This document shows, piece by piece, positions 16,077 through 24,417 of a stretch of DNA of 62,527 bases. The notes beneath the pieces were generated by a model. That model worked only from the letters and a program-made list of their open reading frames with translations, had not been told where the DNA came from and searched no databases. This DNA comes from Gammaproteobacteria bacterium. GTDB taxonomy: Bacteria > Pseudomonadota > Gammaproteobacteria > Steroidobacterales > GCA-2729495. The stretch covers positions 1-62,527 of the forward strand of contig JAJRUG010000101.1 of assembly GCA_024277915.1 (NCBI GenBank). The letters run 5' to 3'. Positions within the stretch are counted from its first letter, which is position 1. Each line of letters starts with the position of its first letter. Made by a program: the position numbers and the translations under genes.

Positions 16077-18866
16077 CTAATCTGAATCCTGAAGTCCGCG
16101 CGCGATACCATTTACACTGGCTAGCAGTGCTGAGAGGATTTCATCGTCCTGACGATCGCCTTCTCGCCATCGCTTCAATAAATCGACCTGGAGCAGGCTC
16201 ATCGGGTCAATATATGGATTTCTTAGCCTGATAGCCCGGCGCAGCGTATTGCTGTTCTCCAGCAACACATCCTGATTTTTCACCAGCAACAGAGATTTGA
16301 CGCAGAGATCGGACTCATCTTTGACCGTTGGGAAGAATTGCTCGTGCAATTCTCCCGCGAGCACCGAGTACCGTGCGGCGATATTCAAATCACTCTTTGC
16401 CAATACAGTTTCAACGTCAGCCAGAAGTGCGCGGAAGAAATACCAGGACTCGGCCATATCCCTGATAGCAGCTCCGCCGAAGGTATCGATTGCATTCGAC
16501 AATCCGGTTCCAAAACCATACCACCCCGGGAGAATATGCCGACTTTGAGTCCAGGCAAAGATCCACGGTGTAGCACGCAGGTCATCAATGGTGTGAATTC
16601 GATTATGGTTATCGCCAAGGCTGGAAGTAAACGCGCCGATCCGCATTCGCTCGATTGCGTCTACTGGTGTTGCCCGGCGGAAATATTCGAAAAAGTCGCT
16701 GCAATCATAGACGAGGGATTTGTAGGTTTCACGGCTGGTATCGGTAATGAGACCCATGATGTCATGCCATTCCACCCCCTCTTTTGGCAGACTTTTCTGC
16801 GGCATCGCCGTTACCAATGCAACGGCGCTGGTGGCTTGCTCCAGCGTTCGCAGAGCAATACTTCGAGCACCATACTTGGCAATCAGGAGATCGCCCTGCT
16901 CTGTGGCACGCAGCCGGCCGCGCACTGCTCCTGGTGGCGTGCCAAGCACGGCAGCATGGGCTTTACCGCCTCCCCGACTGATTGTCCCACCCCGGCCATG
17001 AAACATCGTCAGCTCGACACCCGCTTCTGTGACGGTTTTCACAAGAGCAGACTGCGCTTCCTGAAGCACCCATCGGGCAGCGACCAGACCGCCGTCCTTA
17101 TTACTGTCTGAATACCCGACCATGATGGTCTGCCGGTTACCGCGCCGGTTCAGATGGCCCCGGTATAATTCATCGTTAACCAGTTCGCTGGTCGTAATAT
17201 GACAGTGAGTGAGATCCTCAACTCGCTCGAACAATGGGACGATATCCAGCGGTACGGCGCCATTACTCCTGCGCAAATCGCCCCATTGCGCCAGCAATAT
17301 AACCGAGAGTACGTCGTCTACTCCGCGCGCCATACTGACGATATACGCGCCGATAGCTCGCTCACCATACTTTCTGCGGCAAAAGGCGATGGCCTGGAAC
17401 ACTGCCAGCGCCCGTTTGGCCTGGTTGTTCAGGTTGCCAGCAGGCGAATTGTTGCGCTTGATTGCATCACGGATACGTTCGGCGCGGTATTCCGGTGTTT
17501 GCTCCAGCCAGTTATCTTCGCCAAGACAGTGTCCTACGACATCCCGGTTGGTTAATGCGTTTTGTCGAATATCCAGGGTCATAAAATGGAAGCCGAATGT
17601 TTCCACACGTCGTATCAGTCGCCGTACCGAAAACAAGCCGGCATTTCTGCCATTGTTTTGCCGCAGGCTATCGGCAATTAATTGAATATCGGATAGAAAC
17701 TCTTCTGCCGATTCATACGGGTAAAGATCATCACCATAAGTAGACTGCAGTCGTTCCATGATCAACCGCAGGAAAACCCGGTAGGGCATTTTTCTGTGCC
17801 GTAGTGGTACGGACCCAAGTGCGCCCTGAAAATGGGCACTGTACTCATCGATTCTCTGTTGAACCAGCTCGGAGACACCCACCCGACCGGTGCCTTGCGA
17901 AAGTTTCCCGGACAGCTCCATACATTCACGGTGATACAAATCCAGAATCAGGGACTGATGACGCGCCAGCGTTTCACGAATCATTCTTGCGGTAACTTCC
18001 CTGTTGCCGCCGATATCACCACCGATCCAGGATGCGAAATGGATTATCGGCGGTAATTCCAGTTCGGTTTTGCCCAGGTCATAGGCCGTTTGAATTGAAG
18101 CCTCCAGTGTTTCGTAAAAAGAGGGCAGTGCGCGATATATCACGTCTGATAAAAAGAACAGAACATGCTCCAGTTCATCGAAAACCGTCATCGCCTCTTC
18201 GGGTTGCTCATCCGTTTGCCAGATAGCAGTAACATCTGCCCTGATGCCCTCGAAGCACGCGGATATTTCCTGCGGTGTCATGGCGGGGTTCTGCATCTCG
18301 ACCATTCGCCGGATAATATTCAGCTGTTTGCGTAGCACGGTTCTTCGCGTAGGGTTGGTTGCATGTGCGGTAAACACAGGTTCGATATGAAGCGATTGAA
18401 TGAGTTTGAGCAGTTCATCCAGATCTGTGCCAGCATCACGCAATTTCAAAACAGTTTCTTCAATGCCTCCCGGTTGGCTAACCGAACTATCCTTGAGGTA
18501 GTCGCGCTTGCGCCGAATCCGGTGAACCTGTTCAGCGGTGTTGACTACCTGAAAGTAGGTCGAGAATCCTCGCACGAAGTCCCGTGCCGTCTGGATAGAA
18601 AGAGAACGCACCAGCCGGTCTAGCTCACTGCCGGCCATCGGTTCACCTTCCCTCCGGCCGATTGCAAGACGGCGGGCTGTTTCGACGGCTTCGAACAAAG
18701 CTTCACCGCCCTGCTCACGGAGCAGATGCCCGATCATGGTCCCAAGGTCATGCACGTCATGGCGCAGTGCAGCGTCCTTGTCGGTGAAATCGATATCACC
18801 GCGCTTTTCATCCGGCCGTGCCGTCGGATGTAGTCCGGTCAGGTCGCTTGGAGTTTTCGCAGACAT
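16077..18866 (-). CDS. ppc: Phosphoenolpyruvate carboxylase, divergent
   Basis: 929 residues, usual PEP carboxylase length, which normally makes oxaloacetate from PEP and bicarbonate. Clear family motifs: 'FTAHATNPTRRT', 'GYSDSNKDGG' (metal Asp), 'FHGRGGT' (catalytic His/Arg), 'PWIFAWTQSR'. Several positions depart from the canonical enzyme: FTAHPTE is FTAHATN; GGDRDGNP is GGDIGGNR; LDIRQES is LDIRQNA; the KEAG segment that supplies a metal Glu in the E. coli enzyme reads AQWG; GSRPAKR is replaced by GAFTSSL; and the near-invariant C-terminal NTG is DSD. It may belong to a less studied subfamily; activity cannot be assumed. Confidence 0.85.
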   Translation of the reverse strand: MSAKTPSDLTGLHPTARPDEKRGDIDFTDKDAALRHDVHDLGTMIGHLLREQGGEALFEAVETARRLAIGRREGEPMAGSELDRLVRSLSIQTARDFVRGFSTYFQVVNTAEQVHRIRRKRDYLKDSSVSQPGGIEETVLKLRDAGTDLDELLKLIQSLHIEPVFTAHATNPTRRTVLRKQLNIIRRMVEMQNPAMTPQEISACFEGIRADVTAIWQTDEQPEEAMTVFDELEHVLFFLSDVIYRALPSFYETLEASIQTAYDLGKTELELPPIIHFASWIGGDIGGNREVTARMIRETLARHQSLILDLYHRECMELSGKLSQGTGRVGVSELVQQRIDEYSAHFQGALGSVPLRHRKMPYRVFLRLIMERLQSTYGDDLYPYESAEEFLSDIQLIADSLRQNNGRNAGLFSVRRLIRRVETFGFHFMTLDIRQNALTNRDVVGHCLGEDNWLEQTPEYRAERIRDAIKRNNSPAGNLNNQAKRALAVFQAIAFCRRKYGERAIGAYIVSMARGVDDVLSVILLAQWGDLRRSNGAVPLDIVPLFERVEDLTHCHITTSELVNDELYRGHLNRRGNRQTIMVGYSDSNKDGGLVAARWVLQEAQSALVKTVTEAGVELTMFHGRGGTISRGGGKAHAAVLGTPPGAVRGRLRATEQGDLLIAKYGARSIALRTLEQATSAVALVTAMPQKSLPKEGVEWHDIMGLITDTSRETYKSLVYDCSDFFEYFRRATPVDAIERMRIGAFTSSLGDNHNRIHTIDDLRATPWIFAWTQSRHILPGWYGFGTGLSNAIDTFGGAAIRDMAESWYFFRALLADVETVLAKSDLNIAARYSVLAGELHEQFFPTVKDESDLCVKSLLLVKNQDVLLENSNTLRRAIRLRNPYIDPMSLLQVDLLKRWREGDRQDDEILSALLASVNGIARGLQDSD

Positions 18867-19001
18867 GGTTGCTGGATCTGTTGAACTGCTGCCGGGTGGG
18901 TTATTGGCCGGTGCTGAGTATGGATCTTAAGTCTCTTGAAGTGCCGAGGAAAGTACCTGGTCGCTGTTTTTTGGTAAAGACCCCGGATCATCTGAAAACA
19001 G

Positions 19002-20828
19002 TTATTGATAGCCAGCTGCCTGCAGATGAAATAAATGTGAATAACGACCATTCTGATCCAGCAGTTCCTGGTGAGTGCCGGACTCGATAATTTTTCCATA
19101 TTCAATCACAGCGATCAAATCCGCCTGTCTTACTGTCGAAAACCGGTGCGAGATCAGTATCGAAATACGGCCTTTTGTATGTTCCCTGAAATGCTGAAAA
19201 ATATCCGCTTCGGCTGCGGCATCCATCGAGGCGGTGGGTTCATCCAGTATCAGGATCTGGGCTGAGGAACGCATGAAAGCGCGGGACAGTGCAATTTTCT
19301 GCCATTGGCCGGTCGACAGCTCTTTGCCCCCTTTGAACCAGCGGCCAAGTTGCGTAGCAAAGCCCTCGTCCATGGACCGGATGAATTTCAGCGCTTGCCC
19401 TTTTTCTGCGGCATCAGTCCAGCGATCCAGGTCATCAAAAGCATGGCTATCCCCCGTCCCGATGTTCTCACCCACTGTAAACTGGTATCGGTTAAAGTCC
19501 TGAAAGATAACCGCAGTGCTACGCTTCAGGACCTGTGGATCCCATTCCCGAATATCCAGTCCATGGAGTAAAATACGCCCCTCATCCGGCTGGTACAAAC
19601 CGCCAAGCAGCTTGATCAGGGTAGATTTTCCAGCGCCGTTTTCTCCGACCAGCGCCAGGCTCTCTCCCGGCCGCACATGAAGACAGATATCGTTCAGTAC
19701 TTTCTCTGATGATCCGGGATAGCTAAAGGAAACATTCTCGAAACGCACACCATCACTCGGATCAGGACCTTCGACACAGTTACCCCAGGAATATTCAGGC
19801 TGTTGCTCAAGATACTCGTACAGATTGGACAGGTAGAGGTTGTCCTCGTACATGCCGCCGATCGCAGACAGGCTGGCGGCAACAGCTCCCTGCCCTTGTT
19901 TGAACAATAACAGGTACATGGTCATTTCCCCCAGCGTGATCTGGTCGCCCATCGCAGCGATCGCAATCCACGCATAGGCACCATAAACTGCAGCGGTACT
20001 GATCAGGCTGAGAATAGCCCCCCAGGTTTCCCGGCGCAGTGTCAGCGCCCGGTCTTCGGCATAGAGTTTCCGAAAGATTTTCCGGTAGCGTTCCAGCAGA
20101 ATTTCACCAAGCTGGAAGAGCTGAACTTCCTTGGCATGATCTTCCCGCGCCAGTACGGTTTCCAGATACAACTGCATGCGGGACTCAGGGGCTCGCATCC
20201 TGAACAGGCGGAAGGCATCACCGGAAAACCTGGTTTCTGCGATGAATGAGGGCAGTCCGGCCACAATCAGAAGAACCACCGCCCAGGGAGAGAACTGAAA
20301 CAGCAGGATGCCGAAACTGAGCAGCGAGATTGATTGCTGGAATAGTGAAAAAGTGCGGTTGACCAGACTCAGAGGGCGGCTTGAGGCTTCGCGCCGCGCG
20401 CGGCTGAGCTTGTCGTAAAACTCGGAGTCCTCGAATTGGGAAATCTCAAGTGTCAGTGCTTTTTCAAGGATCAGTTCGTTGACCCGTTGCCCTAACAGCG
20501 CCCTCAGCAGCGCCTGGCACATTGCAATGCCTCGCTGGGCTCCGGTCATGACTCCAACCAGAATCCCTTCAAGCAGGATGAATCCAAGTACCGGCAGATA
20601 AGGTACTGCTGCGCCTTCCCGGAACAGCGCCAGGCCGGTTAGCACGCCATCAACAATAAGCTGACCAACCCACGCGATGCCAGCCGGTAATACACCAGCG
20701 ACGACCGTAAGAAGTGCCAGCATGACCGTCAGGAACGGGCTGGTTGACCACACCAGGGTTACTGCGCGACCGCTGTAGCGGAATACACCCAGGTAGCGTT
20801 CTTTCAGGGATACGGTTTCTTCAGACAA
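19002..20828 (-). CDS. ABC exporter, fused permease and ATPase
   Basis: 608 residues, half-transporter of the type I exporter class. N-terminal membrane domain with about six TM segments (residues ~30-320), then the nucleotide-binding domain: Walker A 'GENGAGKST', Q-loop 'IFQDFNRY', signature 'LSTGQWQK', Walker B 'ILILDEPTASMD', His 'LISHRFS'. The 'GQWQK-ALSRAF' form of the signature is common in exporters of peptides and in lantibiotic-type transporters, but no peptide precursor or maturation gene is nearby. The substrate is unknown. It lies divergent from the RNR-like gene, with an 87-base gap. Confidence 0.85.
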   Translation of the reverse strand: MSEETVSLKERYLGVFRYSGRAVTLVWSTSPFLTVMLALLTVVAGVLPAGIAWVGQLIVDGVLTGLALFREGAAVPYLPVLGFILLEGILVGVMTGAQRGIAMCQALLRALLGQRVNELILEKALTLEISQFEDSEFYDKLSRARREASSRPLSLVNRTFSLFQQSISLLSFGILLFQFSPWAVVLLIVAGLPSFIAETRFSGDAFRLFRMRAPESRMQLYLETVLAREDHAKEVQLFQLGEILLERYRKIFRKLYAEDRALTLRRETWGAILSLISTAAVYGAYAWIAIAAMGDQITLGEMTMYLLLFKQGQGAVAASLSAIGGMYEDNLYLSNLYEYLEQQPEYSWGNCVEGPDPSDGVRFENVSFSYPGSSEKVLNDICLHVRPGESLALVGENGAGKSTLIKLLGGLYQPDEGRILLHGLDIREWDPQVLKRSTAVIFQDFNRYQFTVGENIGTGDSHAFDDLDRWTDAAEKGQALKFIRSMDEGFATQLGRWFKGGKELSTGQWQKIALSRAFMRSSAQILILDEPTASMDAAAEADIFQHFREHTKGRISILISHRFSTVRQADLIAVIEYGKIIESGTHQELLDQNGRYSHLFHLQAAGYQ

Positions 20829-20915
20829 GGTTAGCTACTGTACTCTTTGTCGTATCAGGACAAAAGCCTCGGTTAATCGAGCAGCGACCAGCCGTACATT
20901 CTGCGACAGTGGTGT

Positions 20916-22238
20916 ATGGACCATGGTGAACTGGCTGACCTGGTTGTGCACCGCGAGCGCAACCCGGACTATTGGCGGCAAGAACTGGACTGGCTGTTGA
21001 GCCAGGATTCAGTCGGCTTGCTGAGTGCGGTTTGTGAGCAAGGTCAGGCTGGATTGAGGTGCCCCGGTGTTTCTGAGGGCACTCATCGCGTTGACGCCAT
21101 TATCAACCCGCTTGCCGGAAGAATCACGCCGTTACTAAATCGTGGTACACAGGTTTGTATTGATTTGTCTGATGTTTTGTCGGGAAAATCAGATAGTGAT
21201 TGCGCGCTATTTCGTGGTTTGCTGGATCAGCTGCCGCGTGCCGCAGTGTCATCCGGAGACCTGCGCGGCCTCATGTTTTCGTGGTCGGCAGAGCTGCCGT
21301 CTTTGCCTGCCCTGTTGCATCTGTCTCTCTCTGATAGCTCGTGGCGACCCCGGGTTGCGCTTCGAGTATCTGACGATCTGCTTGGCGCTGCCTATCAGGC
21401 AGATGGTATCGGCTTTGCCGGATCGGGACTGGATGCGGGTAGTGCAGCCAGGCTATGGCGAAGGGTGACTGACACCAGCCATCGCCACGCCAATATAGAG
21501 CTGGTGTTACAGACAACGACGCATTTCAGCTGTGAGCTTTCGGTTCCCGAATCGCCGGAGGTCGTCATGCCGGTCAGTTTGTTTGAGGCCCGGGCAGAGA
21601 CAGCGTGGCTTGCCATACAGGTAAATATCGGCGCCTTCAGCCCCTATCCCGACCGGCAAAGATTCAGAGCTTTGCGCCGGGCTCTCAGGGTGGGCATGCG
21701 TCTGGCAGATAACCTCATGGATGGCTGGAACTGGAGCAGCAAAGCGATGCGTGATGATGCCCAGCTCAATCGAAGGCTGGCGGTTCATGTAACAGGTATA
21801 GGTGACCTGGTAGATCGCTACGCCATGGATCCGGCATCACTCAATACGCTACGCAATCTGGAGCGATGGCTCGCGGTGGTCAAGCAACTGATGATTCGCG
21901 AATCGAACTTGCTGGCACGCCAGAGGGGAGCATTTCCAGGTTTGCCGGTCAAAGAACTGGTCGGCATGCTGACCAGCAATTTTGGCCGTGAAGCGGCCAG
22001 GAAACTGATTCATCAGCGCAGTATGAGACATCGCCATTTAATGGTGATGTCTCCGTTTTCGCTATTTCCAGCTGAGCCGCCAGCGCATCCTTTTGCAGCA
22101 TACTGCCATCTGCTGCCCGTGATCAGGTTCGCCGATACTATCGCCATGCACGGCATACAGGGGCGGCACAGGCTGAATGCTGATCAGTATCATCGTTTGT
22201 TACGAATGACCTGGGCAATCGCCCGGAATCGCCAGTAG
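20916..22238 (+). CDS. Divergent ribonucleotide reductase large-subunit-like protein, probably non-catalytic
   Basis: 440 residues. I do not know a named family, but segments run in the same order as class I/II ribonucleotide reductase barrels: 'GDLRGLMFSWSAELPSL' (115-130; RNR 'GG-RRGAMM-L--HPDI'), 'RVALRVSDDLLGAAYQADG' (146-164; 'NISV-VTD-FM-AVEAD'), 'AARLWRRV' (178-185), 'NIGAF' (237-241; 'NLGSINL'), 'LRRALRVGMRLADNLMD' (253-269; 'VR-AVRFLDNVID'), 'LNRRLAVHVTGIGDLVDRY' (284-302; 'RR-GLGVMGLADLL'), 'RESNLLARQRGAFPGL' (328-343; 'SAELAKERGPFP') and 'MRHRHLMVMSP' (370-380; 'RNS-LT-IAPTGT'). The TNPCGE active-site motif is not recognisable and Cys are elsewhere. Length fits most of the catalytic barrel only. 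Function unknown. Confidence 0.6.
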   Translation: MDHGELADLVVHRERNPDYWRQELDWLLSQDSVGLLSAVCEQGQAGLRCPGVSEGTHRVDAIINPLAGRITPLLNRGTQVCIDLSDVLSGKSDSDCALFRGLLDQLPRAAVSSGDLRGLMFSWSAELPSLPALLHLSLSDSSWRPRVALRVSDDLLGAAYQADGIGFAGSGLDAGSAARLWRRVTDTSHRHANIELVLQTTTHFSCELSVPESPEVVMPVSLFEARAETAWLAIQVNIGAFSPYPDRQRFRALRRALRVGMRLADNLMDGWNWSSKAMRDDAQLNRRLAVHVTGIGDLVDRYAMDPASLNTLRNLERWLAVVKQLMIRESNLLARQRGAFPGLPVKELVGMLTSNFGREAARKLIHQRSMRHRHLMVMSPFSLFPAEPPAHPFAAYCHLLPVIRFADTIAMHGIQGRHRLNADQYHRLLRMTWAIARNRQ

Positions 22239-22396
22239 GAGGCTCCAGGATCCCCCATGAGTGACTCATTGCCCCTGCAATCAATGGCTTACAGATGTCT
22301 GAACAAAGGAGTACACAGAATACCAATGTTTTTGGTTGCACCCGGACAAAAACGAATCCATTCTTAGCCGTTCTGTTAGTTGAATAGGCTGGATTC

Positions 22397-24214
22397 TTGC
22401 CAGAATTACCCGAGTTACACGGCATCATTGTTCTGTTGATGACCGGTGGTGCGTTGTTCATGTTCACCAGGGACCGCATCCCGCTGGAAACTACCGGTCT
22501 GGCAGTGTTGTTGATGCTGGTGCTGTTGTTCACTGTATTTCCCTACGGAAATATTCAGCCGACAGACTTTTTTTCGAACTTCGGTCATGAGGCGCTGGTG
22601 ACCATCTGTGCGCTGCTGGTAATCGGCAAAGGTCTTGAAACTACCGGAGCGTTGCAACCACTGGCATCTTTCATGGTCAGGCACTGGATGGAGCGGCCCA
22701 AGATCGCGTTGCTGATCACACTGCTCGTTGCCGCTGTTTGCAGCGCCTTTCTGAATAACACACCGATTGTTGTCATGCTCTTGCCATTGCTGGTGGCCTG
22801 TTCGCTGCGCGCTCGCCGTCCACCATCTGCCGTTCTGATGCCGATGGGGCTTGCCACGCTGATTGGTGGTATGGCAACGACAATTGGTACTTCGACCAAT
22901 TTGCTGGTGGTAGGCATTTCTGCCGATATCGGCCTGGAACGGATGGGCATGTTTGATTTCACACTACCGGTCGTGATTGCCAGCAGTGTCGGATTGCTGT
23001 TTCTGTGGTTGGTCGCGCCGCGAATTCTTCCGGACCGCAGCCCGTTGATGTCGGATACCAAGCCGCGTCTGTTCAATGCGATTCTTCATGTCGGAGAGGG
23101 CAGCTTTGCGAGTGGCAAGACGCTGGCCGAGGTACGTGCCAAGACTGAAAACCGAATCCGCATCGACAGAATCCAGCGTACCGAAACGCTGTTCGTTGCT
23201 AAATTACCTTCAGTGACGCTCCAGCCTGGCGATCGGTTGTATCTGAAGGATACTACCGAGCGGCTCAAGGAATTCGAACAGGCACTGGGCACTACACTAT
23301 ATAGTGCGACCGATGTTGAACACCCGGTCAGTGATGATGCTCCGTTGGCTACCGAAGGTCAGCAGCTTGCGGAAGTGGTGGTTACCCGCGGGTCACCATT
23401 GCACAACTGGACACTGAATGCCGCACGGTTCTCGACACGCTATGGTCTGGTGCCGCTGGCTCTGCACCGGGCCCGCTCTGATTCGGACGACAGCGGCGAT
23501 ATCGGAGCTACCCGTCTTCGCTCCGGGGACGTGCTGCTTATTCAGGGTTCCCGGGATGCTATTACCGGCTTGCGTGATAGTGGCTCTATGCTGGTGCTCG
23601 ATGGCACAACCGACCTTCCCCATACAGACCGTGCACCATTTGCGTTGGCTATCATGCTGGGCGTGGTAGCACTTGCCGCAGGGGGCTGGTTACCGATTTC
23701 TGTAGGAGCGCTCAGTGGCATCGGCCTGATGCTGGCCACCCGATGCCTGCAATGGCGCGATATCGCAGAAGCGCTCAATATTCCGATCATCATGATCATT
23801 GTTGCGAGTCTGTCGCTGGGCTACGCAATGATGGAAACAGGTGGTGCTGATTACATCGCACAGCTTTTTGTTTTTGCGACCCACGATTTTCCGGTGCCGG
23901 TCATACTAAGCGGTCTTATTCTGTTAATGACTGTTTTGACCAATGTGGTTTCCAACAATGCCGCCGCAGTGATCGGAACACCGATCGCGGTAAGTATCGC
24001 CGAGCAGCTTGGTGCTCCGGTTCAACCTTTCGTGCTGGCAGTTATTTTCGGTGCAAATATGAGTTTCGCAACGCCGATTGGTTATCAAACCAATCTGTTG
24101 ATCATGAGCGCAGGCGGTTACAAGTTCACTGACTTCCTGCGCGTGGGTATTCCGCTTACCATCATCATGTGGCTGGCATTTTCCCTGATCATGCCTGTTT
24201 TGTATGACCTTTGA
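22397..24214 (+). CDS. SLC13/DASS-type anion permease with TrkA-C domains
   Basis: 605 residues. Two membrane halves: TM segments from ~10 to 200 and from ~410 to 605, separated by two RCK_C/TrkA-C regulatory domains (about 215-300 and 310-395). 'FLNNTPIVVMLLPLL' and 'GMATTIGTSTNLLV' in the first half and 'NVVSNNAAAVIGTPIA' and 'ATPIGYQTNLLIM' in the second are the paired SNT-like substrate and sodium motifs of the family. The start is TTG at 22397, judged from the family N-terminus ('ELHGIIVLLMTGGALFMF'); no ATG fits. Likely sodium-coupled uptake of an oxyanion or dicarboxylate. Stop codon lies against a GTCTGACCCC motif. Confidence 0.88.
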   Translation: MPELPELHGIIVLLMTGGALFMFTRDRIPLETTGLAVLLMLVLLFTVFPYGNIQPTDFFSNFGHEALVTICALLVIGKGLETTGALQPLASFMVRHWMERPKIALLITLLVAAVCSAFLNNTPIVVMLLPLLVACSLRARRPPSAVLMPMGLATLIGGMATTIGTSTNLLVVGISADIGLERMGMFDFTLPVVIASSVGLLFLWLVAPRILPDRSPLMSDTKPRLFNAILHVGEGSFASGKTLAEVRAKTENRIRIDRIQRTETLFVAKLPSVTLQPGDRLYLKDTTERLKEFEQALGTTLYSATDVEHPVSDDAPLATEGQQLAEVVVTRGSPLHNWTLNAARFSTRYGLVPLALHRARSDSDDSGDIGATRLRSGDVLLIQGSRDAITGLRDSGSMLVLDGTTDLPHTDRAPFALAIMLGVVALAAGGWLPISVGALSGIGLMLATRCLQWRDIAEALNIPIIMIIVASLSLGYAMMETGGADYIAQLFVFATHDFPVPVILSGLILLMTVLTNVVSNNAAAVIGTPIAVSIAEQLGAPVQPFVLAVIFGANMSFATPIGYQTNLLIMSAGGYKFTDFLRVGIPLTIIMWLAFSLIMPVLYDL

Positions 24215-24243
24215 GTCTGACCCCGTTGCTTGTGGCGGTCGGC

Positions 24244-24272
24244 TTGACCATGAGGCTCCTGGCGTGGATACT
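24244..24272 (+). promoter_or_regulatory. Putative sigma-70 promoter of the trp operon
   Basis: -35 TTGACC (24244-24249) and -10 GATACT (24267-24272) are separated by exactly 17 bases. Transcription would start near 24279-24280, that is at the ATG of the leader peptide. Other promoters further upstream cannot be excluded. Confidence 0.5.
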
Positions 24273-24279
24273 CCATGGC

Positions 24280-24345
24280 ATGATAAATTTGGTCGACAAC
24301 AACGGTTGGTGGTGGAACCTTTCTGTGAGGAAGGGGGCTGGCTAG
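24280..24345 (+). CDS. trpL: Tryptophan operon leader peptide
   Basis: 21-codon ORF with three consecutive Trp codons (TGG TGG TGG at 24307-24315, residues 10-12), ending with TAG at 24343. It stands directly upstream of an intrinsic terminator and trpE, as expected of an attenuation leader. No Shine-Dalgarno sequence is visible before the ATG, and the best promoter places the transcript start at or one base before it, so translation may be leaderless. Ribosome stalling at the Trp codons would cover the CCTTTC arm at 24318-24323. Confidence 0.8.
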   Translation: MINLVDNNGWWWNLSVRKGAG

Positions 24346-24401
24346 CACTTTACATTTGATTAGCCAATAACCCATCCTCGTGCTACGAGGGTGGGTTTTT
24401 T
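24318..24401 (+). promoter_or_regulatory. trp attenuator: alternative RNA hairpins
   Basis: Three exclusive pairings are visible. Region 1:2 is CCTTTC (24318-24323) with GGAAGG (24329-24334). Region 2:3, the antiterminator, is GAGGAAGGG (24327-24335) with CCCATCCTC (24371-24379), 8 of 9 paired. Region 3:4, the terminator, is 24369-24380 with 24386-24397, twelve pairs including one wobble, followed by six T. High charged tRNA-Trp lets the ribosome finish the leader and the terminator form; stalling favours 2:3 and readthrough into trpE. Confidence 0.8.
24369..24401 (+). terminator. Intrinsic terminator of the trp attenuator
   Basis: Arms AACCCATCCTCG and CGAGGGTGGGTT, 5-base loop, then a run of T. 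The structure ends only 17 bases before the trpE start codon, so it also sits over the region where a ribosome would bind. Confidence 0.85.
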
Positions 24402-24417
24402 ATTGCCCGGTATTTTT

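Noticed and set aside
22257-22367. 36-codon ORF with AGGA upstream and a palindromic start (ATGAGT-g-ACTCAT) before the SLC13 gene
   Set aside because: The start context is tempting, but the peptide shows no motif and nothing else supports translation.
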